64,000 nucleotides of DNA from positions 1,924,606-1,988,605 of the forward strand of contig CP051234.1 of NCBI GenBank assembly GCA_017792465.1, written 5' to 3'. The DNA is from Filomicrobium sp. (GTDB lineage Bacteria > Pseudomonadota > Alphaproteobacteria > Rhizobiales > Hyphomicrobiaceae). Within the stretch, counting starts at the first letter, position 1, and the number at the start of each line of letters is the position of its first letter. Positions 59,667 to 64,000 of the stretch are shown here, piece after piece. The notes beneath the pieces are model-generated. The model did not search any database. It was not told the origin of the DNA and saw nothing but the letters and a program-made list of their open reading frames with translations. The position numbers were made by a program, and so were the translations under genes.

Positions 59667-61256
59667 ATGACCATACTGACGTTTCCGCTGAGTGCGGCCA
59701 AATCTATCGTTGCAAACAAGACCGAAGCGGAACTTGTGGAATTCGCAGTCCGCCGCGGAGAAGGCGAGCTCTCGTCGAGCGGCGCGTTTGCAGCTGTGAC
59801 CGGTCAGCACACAGGTCGTTCGCCCAACGACAAGTTCGTCGTTGCCGACAGCGAAACCGAAAACGCCATCTGGTGGGATAACGCAGCACGCTTCACGCCA
59901 GAGCAATTCGACACACTCTACGAAGACTTTCTCGCTTTCGCTGCCGACAAGGAACTTTTCGTCCAAGACCTGTTTGCAGGCGCTGACGAAGACTTCCGAC
60001 TGCCGACCCGGGTCGTCACGGAATATGCATGGCACTCGCTGTTCATCCGCCACATGCTGCGCCGTCCGACTAGAACCGAACTAGAAGGCTTCCAGCCGCA
60101 GTTCACCGTCGTCAACCTGCCGACCTTCCAGGCTGATCCGCAAAAGCATGGCACGCGGACCGAAACCGTCATCGCTTGCGATTTCACGCGGCGCATCGTT
60201 CTGATCGGCGGTACGTCTTATGCCGGTGAGACCAAGAAGAGCGTCTTCTCGTTCCTCAACTATCTTCTGCCATCGCTGGGCGTTATGCCGATGCATTGCT
60301 CGGCGAACGTCGGCGACAATGGCGATAGCGCCGTATTCTTCGGCCTGTCGGGCACCGGCAAGACGACGCTGTCGGCTGAACCTTCACGGACGCTTCTGGG
60401 CGATGACGAGCACGGTTGGTCGCCCAATGGCATCTTCAACTTCGAAGGCGGCTGCTATGCCAAAACGATCCGCCTGTCGAAAGAAGCCGAACCGGAAATC
60501 TATGCCGCTTCTAACCGATTCAACACGGTGCTTGAAAACGTCGTGTTGCGCGCCGACCGCACGCCCGACTTCGACGACGGTTCGCTAACCGAAAACGCGC
60601 GCTCGGCTTATCCACTGGAAGCGATCTCGAATGCCAGCGCAACGGGTACGGCCGGCAATCCGAAGAACATCGTCATGCTGACAGCCGACGCCTTCGGTGT
60701 GATGCCGCCGATTGCCAAACTGACGCCGGCTCAGGCCATGTATCACTTCCTGTCGGGCTACACGGCAAAAGTTGCCGGCACGGAAAAAGGCATGGGCAAC
60801 GAACCGCAGGCCACGTTCTCCACCTGCTTTGGCGCTCCGTTCATGCCGCGTCACCCATCGGTTTACGGCAACATGTTGCGCGAGTTGATCGCCAAGCACG
60901 GCGTCAACTGCTGGCTGGTCAATACCGGCTGGACGGGTGGTAAGTTTGGCGTTGGCAGCCGCATGCCGATCAAGGCAACGCGCGCGCTGTTGAACGCGGC
61001 TTTGTCGGGTTCGCTGGCTGACGCTGAAATGCGGACCGACGACCTATTCGGCTTCCAGGTTCCGCTGAGCCTTGAGGGCGTCGACGCGAAGATCCTCACC
61101 CCACGTCAGACCTGGGCGGATGCGGCTGAATACGATCGCACGGCTCAGAATCTGGCAAACATGTTCGTGTCGAACTTCGAAAAGTTTGCAGCTCACGTCG
61201 ATGCCGAGGTGATTGCCGCCGGCCCTTTTTCGGGAGCGAAGCAAGCGGCTGAATAG
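59667..61256 (+). CDS. pckA: Phosphoenolpyruvate carboxykinase (ATP)
   Basis: 529 residues. [14 protein letters not shown] at the N-terminus, the kinase-1a P-loop [20 protein letters not shown] followed by [12 protein letters not shown], and [15 protein letters not shown] are all conserved. It converts oxaloacetate to phosphoenolpyruvate, starting gluconeogenesis. The ATG at 59667 is chosen over the frame's earlier opening at 59526. It is divergent from chvI, the usual order in the Hyphomicrobiales. Confidence 0.97.
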   Translation: MTILTFPLSAAKSIVANKTEAELVEFAVRRGEGELSSSGAFAAVTGQHTGRSPNDKFVVADSETENAIWWDNAARFTPEQFDTLYEDFLAFAADKELFVQDLFAGADEDFRLPTRVVTEYAWHSLFIRHMLRRPTRTELEGFQPQFTVVNLPTFQADPQKHGTRTETVIACDFTRRIVLIGGTSYAGETKKSVFSFLNYLLPSLGVMPMHCSANVGDNGDSAVFFGLSGTGKTTLSAEPSRTLLGDDEHGWSPNGIFNFEGGCYAKTIRLSKEAEPEIYAASNRFNTVLENVVLRADRTPDFDDGSLTENARSAYPLEAISNASATGTAGNPKNIVMLTADAFGVMPPIAKLTPAQAMYHFLSGYTAKVAGTEKGMGNEPQATFSTCFGAPFMPRHPSVYGNMLRELIAKHGVNCWLVNTGWTGGKFGVGSRMPIKATRALLNAALSGSLADAEMRTDDLFGFQVPLSLEGVDAKILTPRQTWADAAEYDRTAQNLANMFVSNFEKFAAHVDAEVIAAGPFSGAKQAAE

Positions 61257-61293
61257 CAATTAGCAGGCTGCTTCAACCGGAATGAACTGTGAT

Positions 61294-61322
61294 GGCGGGA
61301 GGCTCAACCTCCCGCCATTTTT
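61294..61322 (+). terminator. Terminator of pckA
   Basis: GGCGGGAGG (61294-61302), loop CTCAA, CCTCCCGCC (61308-61316), then ATTTTTG. It overlaps the last codons of the convergent gene. Confidence 0.88.
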
Positions 61323-62161
61323 GTCGCGAGCTTATAGTCCTTGAGTTCCTTGGGCGTGAAGACATAGAGCTGGTCGCTCGGGGTTTTGAGCGCGTGCAGC
61401 CAAGCGCGGGTGTCGACACCCATTTCGACAAGGTGCTCTTGAATATCCGCCGTGACCGCTTGCGCCTGCGCCATGCCGTCACCGAGGTTGCCCGGCGTCT
61501 CGCGCGCGGCGTAAATCTGATGGACGCCGACCCAGGCGTTTTTGCCAACAAGGCGCTCCTTGCCGCCCGACAGCACAATCGGGCAGGACGAGGCGCAATA
61601 GGCATCCTCCGGCACCACCGTCTTGATCTCTTTGGCTCGGATCAGCTTCGACATGGCGAGGGCATCGGAGACCGAGCCGCCCGGCGAATGCAGATAAAGG
61701 CTTTTTACCTCATCGCCCTGACCGGCCAGAAAGTCTTCGAATTCGGATCCTGTGCCGGGTTCGATCCGGCCGACGGCGCTGGCTGATCCCTTCGGGCCGC
61801 GAACAAAGCGCATCTTTTGACCGATCGTCTCGTTTGCCGGCGGTTTGGCGAAACCCGGCATGTCAGGAGGGTTGCCGGACCGGCGCAAAGGCGTCGCACG
61901 GGGCAGGTAGGGGCGAACGTGATCGCTTGGCTTCGGAGGGTCCATGACGAGCGGCTCCTCGCGATGGGTTTCACCTGGGAGCGGCGTATTCGCTTCCTCG
62001 TAGATCGTGCGGAAATCGAGCGCCAGGAAGGCGACAGTCGCGAGCAACAGCATCCTGAACATGGCCGTCAGGATGTTGCGCTCATTGAGCCAGGCCGGAA
62101 TTTTGGACGGCGAAGGCTCAGAGCCTGATTGGCTCATGGTGCTGTCGGTCTGGCTCATCAT
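61304..62161 (-). CDS. Membrane-anchored periplasmic ClpP/crotonase-fold protein
   Basis: 285 residues. A membrane helix lies at about 32-50 (AMFRMLLLATVAFLALDF), then a Pro-rich stretch, then residues 130-270 with a ClpP/crotonase-like fold: SLYLHSPGGSVSDALAMSKL resembles the oxyanion strand of ClpP/SppA-type proteins, and AYCASSCPIVLSGGKERLVG supplies a Ser-Cys pair near the expected nucleophile. Residues GVHQIYA follow. It may be a peptidase or an inactive relative; family COG3904-like by memory. The ATG at 62161 is used. Confidence 0.8.
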   Translation of the reverse strand: MMSQTDSTMSQSGSEPSPSKIPAWLNERNILTAMFRMLLLATVAFLALDFRTIYEEANTPLPGETHREEPLVMDPPKPSDHVRPYLPRATPLRRSGNPPDMPGFAKPPANETIGQKMRFVRGPKGSASAVGRIEPGTGSEFEDFLAGQGDEVKSLYLHSPGGSVSDALAMSKLIRAKEIKTVVPEDAYCASSCPIVLSGGKERLVGKNAWVGVHQIYAARETPGNLGDGMAQAQAVTADIQEHLVEMGVDTRAWLHALKTPSDQLYVFTPKELKDYKLATKMAGG

Positions 62162-62238
62162 CAACGCTTGTCTTGTGCAAGTTCCTCAAGAAGAAGCAGG
62201 GCTCATATTCGCCGGGCCCTATTATCGCGGGGCTACGC

Positions 62239-63609
62239 TCATTCCTTTCGGCGGCTGCCGGGCATCGTGATCGGCGTGATCTTGTCGCTGAGCGTTTCTT
62301 CACTCGGCTCGCTCATGGAAGATTGGCTGTCGTCGCGTTGTTCCGTTTTCGCTTCTGGGGGTGGTTGGGCGGCCTGCTGAGGCGTTGGCCGCTCAGCTGT
62401 TGTGTTTGCCGGGGCCGCCGATGTACGCATCGCAAAGCGCTCTTCCATCTGGCGGTAGAGTTCGGCGCCGCGCATAACGTCGGCCGCACTCATGGTTTCG
62501 GCATCGAGGTCGACGCCGCCGTGTCTGCGGATGGCGCCCTCGACAATGATCATGATGAAAATGAGCACGGCTGGCAGCAAGTCGATCGATATCGCACCCG
62601 CCCAGCTGGGCAGGAAGTCGCGCGCATAAAGCAGCACGGCTTCCGGTGGCGATAGCGGCTGGAAGCGGGCGGGCGTCACCGGATCGCGCTGGAGGATTTC
62701 GTCGGCGGCGCTGGCGAGCGCGCGGCTCTGCGCGCGAAGGGCCTGCTCGACGCGGCTGACGACTTCGGTCTGGCGCTGCTGCAGTCCTGCATCCTGTCCG
62801 TCGGCAATCGGCGCGATGAAGGTCTTGCCGAGGTCTTCGGCCGCACGCTTCACCGACGGCGCAACAGACGTCTGCTGCAAGGCCGTGATCTGGCCGATGA
62901 GCTTCAAGGTCTCTTCGCCGAACGCGTTGGCGCGGGCTTCGATCGGACCCGAGTTCGAAATCAGCGCCCGCATGCGTGAGAGATTGCGACCGCCGCCCTC
63001 GAAGTGACGCTTGACCTCGTCGCGGCTTTCTTCGACTTCGAGCGCCAGACGATTGAGTTCGGTCGACATCTGGGCCAATAGCTGGACGACGGTGCCCGAA
63101 CCCGACGTTCCTGTTAGAGCGCCGGTCGAACGTTCCTGCTGCGCGAGACTGGCAAAGCGTTTTGAGGCGAGCTGGATATCGGGCAGCAGACTTTGCGACG
63201 CGAGCGCATTGGCGTGCGCCTTGTCGAGCTGCTGCTGGTAGGTTTCGGTGGCGTTGGCCATATGCTGTTCGAGTGCGGCTGACCCGGCGAGCGCGGCGGC
63301 GTTCAGCCAACTCGACATGGCGATGATCATGCACGATCCGATCGCCATGGCGATAAACAGCCAGAACCTTGAAGCAGCGCTCTCGACGTGCGGCAGGAAG
63401 CGCATCAAGTAAGACCAAAACGCATAAATGCCGACGGAGACCGCCACTGAATAAATAACGGCGCCGAAAAACACGACGGCCGCATCGCCGTTCAAAAGTC
63501 CGCGCACGCCCAAGTAGGTGTAGACGCCGCTGGCCAAAGCCAACACCGCTAGGGTTACCTTTGTCGTCGATTCAAGCCGGGCCTGGCCCAACCGCAGTTG
63601 TTCTGCCAT
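62239..63609 (-). CDS. Membrane protein with long coiled coil, unknown function
   Basis: 456 residues. Three membrane helices lie between residues 17 and 105, a long helical, largely coiled-coil segment at about 115-315 (Gln/Ala/Glu-rich, for example LAQMSTELNRLALEVEESRD), another membrane helix near 345-365 (AISIDLLPAVLIFIMIIVEG) and a disordered Pro/Gln/Glu tail. No enzyme motif is visible. It runs into the ClpP-fold gene in the same direction with 77 bases between, so they are probably an operon. I do not recognise the family. Confidence 0.82.
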   Translation of the reverse strand: MAEQLRLGQARLESTTKVTLAVLALASGVYTYLGVRGLLNGDAAVVFFGAVIYSVAVSVGIYAFWSYLMRFLPHVESAASRFWLFIAMAIGSCMIIAMSSWLNAAALAGSAALEQHMANATETYQQQLDKAHANALASQSLLPDIQLASKRFASLAQQERSTGALTGTSGSGTVVQLLAQMSTELNRLALEVEESRDEVKRHFEGGGRNLSRMRALISNSGPIEARANAFGEETLKLIGQITALQQTSVAPSVKRAAEDLGKTFIAPIADGQDAGLQQRQTEVVSRVEQALRAQSRALASAADEILQRDPVTPARFQPLSPPEAVLLYARDFLPSWAGAISIDLLPAVLIFIMIIVEGAIRRHGGVDLDAETMSAADVMRGAELYRQMEERFAMRTSAAPANTTAERPTPQQAAQPPPEAKTEQRDDSQSSMSEPSEETLSDKITPITMPGSRRKE

Positions 63610-63837
63610 CTGTGCTCTTTCCCGTTTGTCAGACCGCTACCAATGGCAGCCCGCGATCGCCTGCCTTCATCATCTGCCTCTAGGGGCGCGACCGGCGTAA
63701 ATCCACTTCCTGGCTGCCGTTGCGAAGTGGCCCTTTTAAGGTCAAGCGGCCTGTTTCGCGCTCGTCAGCAGGCGTCCTTCGATGTCGCCGATATTGGGCG
63801 ACAACGGCTCTGGGGCAAGGCTAGAAGGAAAAAATGC

Positions 63838-63877
63838 TAAAAAAACAAACCCCGCGCTTGGCGAACCAGGCGCGGGG
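63838..63877 (-). terminator. Terminator of the gene entering from the right edge
   Basis: CCCCGCGC...GCGCGGGG with a TTCG loop on the minus strand is followed by TTTGTTTTTTTAGC. Confidence 0.88.
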
Positions 63878-63903
63878 CAAGTTGGGAAGTAGGGAGAGTT
63901 CAG

Positions 63904-63948
63904 CCCCAATCGCGTTCATTCAAACAAGTCGAACGAACGCGATTTGGG
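63904..63948. repeat. 18-base inverted repeat after the right-edge gene
   Basis: The arms 63904-63921 and 63931-63948 match at 16 of 18 positions as an inverted repeat (core AATCGCGTTC). It starts 8 bases after the stop of the right-edge gene and may be an mRNA 3' end structure. Confidence 0.6.
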
Positions 63949-63956
63949 AGTGTGCG

Positions 63957-64000
63957 TCAGGCAACCAGTTGGCGGGATGCCTCTTTGACCTTCTTCGTCG
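63957..64000 (-). CDS. 3' tip of an unidentified gene
   Basis: Fourteen codons are visible, ending TKKVKEASRQLVA then a TGA stop at 63957-63959. The choice of frame rests on the two hairpins that follow. Too short to identify. Confidence 0.4.
   Translation of the reverse strand, partial: TKKVKEASRQLVA

Larger units (their letters stand above)
63610..63956. other. Intergenic region with two hairpins
   Basis: About 350 bases. It contains the terminator at 63838-63877 and the 18-base inverted repeat at 63904-63948. No gene is supported. Confidence 0.5.

Noticed and set aside
1-64000. CRISPR arrays, insertion sequences, prophage genes and rRNA
   Set aside because: No regularly spaced repeats, transposase, integrase, phage or rRNA sequence was found on reading the window.

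Overview
The window looks like the chromosome of a methylotrophic alphaproteobacterium of the order Hyphomicrobiales, with Hyphomicrobium or a close relative as the best guess. Three things point there. The formyltransferase/hydrolase genes fhcB and fhcA belong to methanofuran/methanopterin-dependent C1 oxidation. The block chvI-chvG-hprK-EIIA(Man)-ptsH-ahcY next to pckA is typical of the order. There is a SAM-II riboswitch upstream of metX, and a DivL-type kinase beside tsaE/amgK, murU, addB and addA. Base composition is GC-rich almost throughout, with two AT-rich exceptions (about 13.7-14.9 kb and 54.6-54.85 kb).

Layout. 0-6 kb: the 5' part of an L,D-transpeptidase, a sigma-54 activator/response regulator, an M3 oligopeptidase, a GIY-YIG gene surrounded by palindromic repeats, and a VOC protein. 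6-14.9 kb: truA, fhcBA, a TIR-TM-PAN protein, a PaiB-like protein, a type II NADH dehydrogenase, a small exported protein, an AT-rich DUF2806 gene and tRNA-Gly(CCC). 15-20.4 kb: a radical SAM protein, a large NYN/OST-HTH-like protein, a candidate structured small RNA, a cupin and gloB. 20.7-26.5 kb: a methyltransferase, metX-metW under a SAM-II riboswitch, hisC-tyrC and chaC. 26.3-31.6 kb: an acidic Pro/Glu-rich protein, a cold-shock protein, a long-tailed IF-1, a GT2 glycosyltransferase and a solute-binding protein. 31.8-40.7 kb: a plcP-agt lipid-remodelling pair behind a Pho-box-like site, a DAG-kinase-family gene, a membrane protein, a BCCT transporter, an outer-membrane protein, two bactofilins, pyrE and trxA. 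40.8-52.6 kb: a long leftward block divL, tsaE-amgK, murU, addB, addA. 52.9-59.2 kb: ahcY, ptsH, EIIA, hprK, chvG, chvI. 59.6-64 kb: pckA, a ClpP-fold periplasmic protein, a membrane coiled-coil protein and the 3' tip of another gene.

How the genes work together. FhcBA takes part in oxidising C1 units. MetX/MetW, AhcY and the SAM-II riboswitch cover methionine/SAM cycling, which is heavily used in methylotrophs. ChvGI, HprK, EIIA and HPr form a regulatory (not sugar-transporting) PTS and two-component module next to the gluconeogenic pckA. AmgK and MurU recycle the cell-wall sugar MurNAc and share a neighbourhood with the cell-cycle regulator DivL and AddAB repair. PlcP and Agt would replace phospholipids with glycolipids under phosphate limitation.

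The most unusual material is the candidate RNA near 19.0 kb with an exposed C8 loop, the families of short hairpin repeats in the first 15 kb (one family shows compensatory stem changes around the GIY-YIG gene), the AT-rich DUF2806 gene against a tRNA 3' end, the TIR-TM-PAN fusion, and the Pho-box-like site ahead of plcP. I did not find an obviously new multi-gene system. All family calls come from reading the sequence without database searches.
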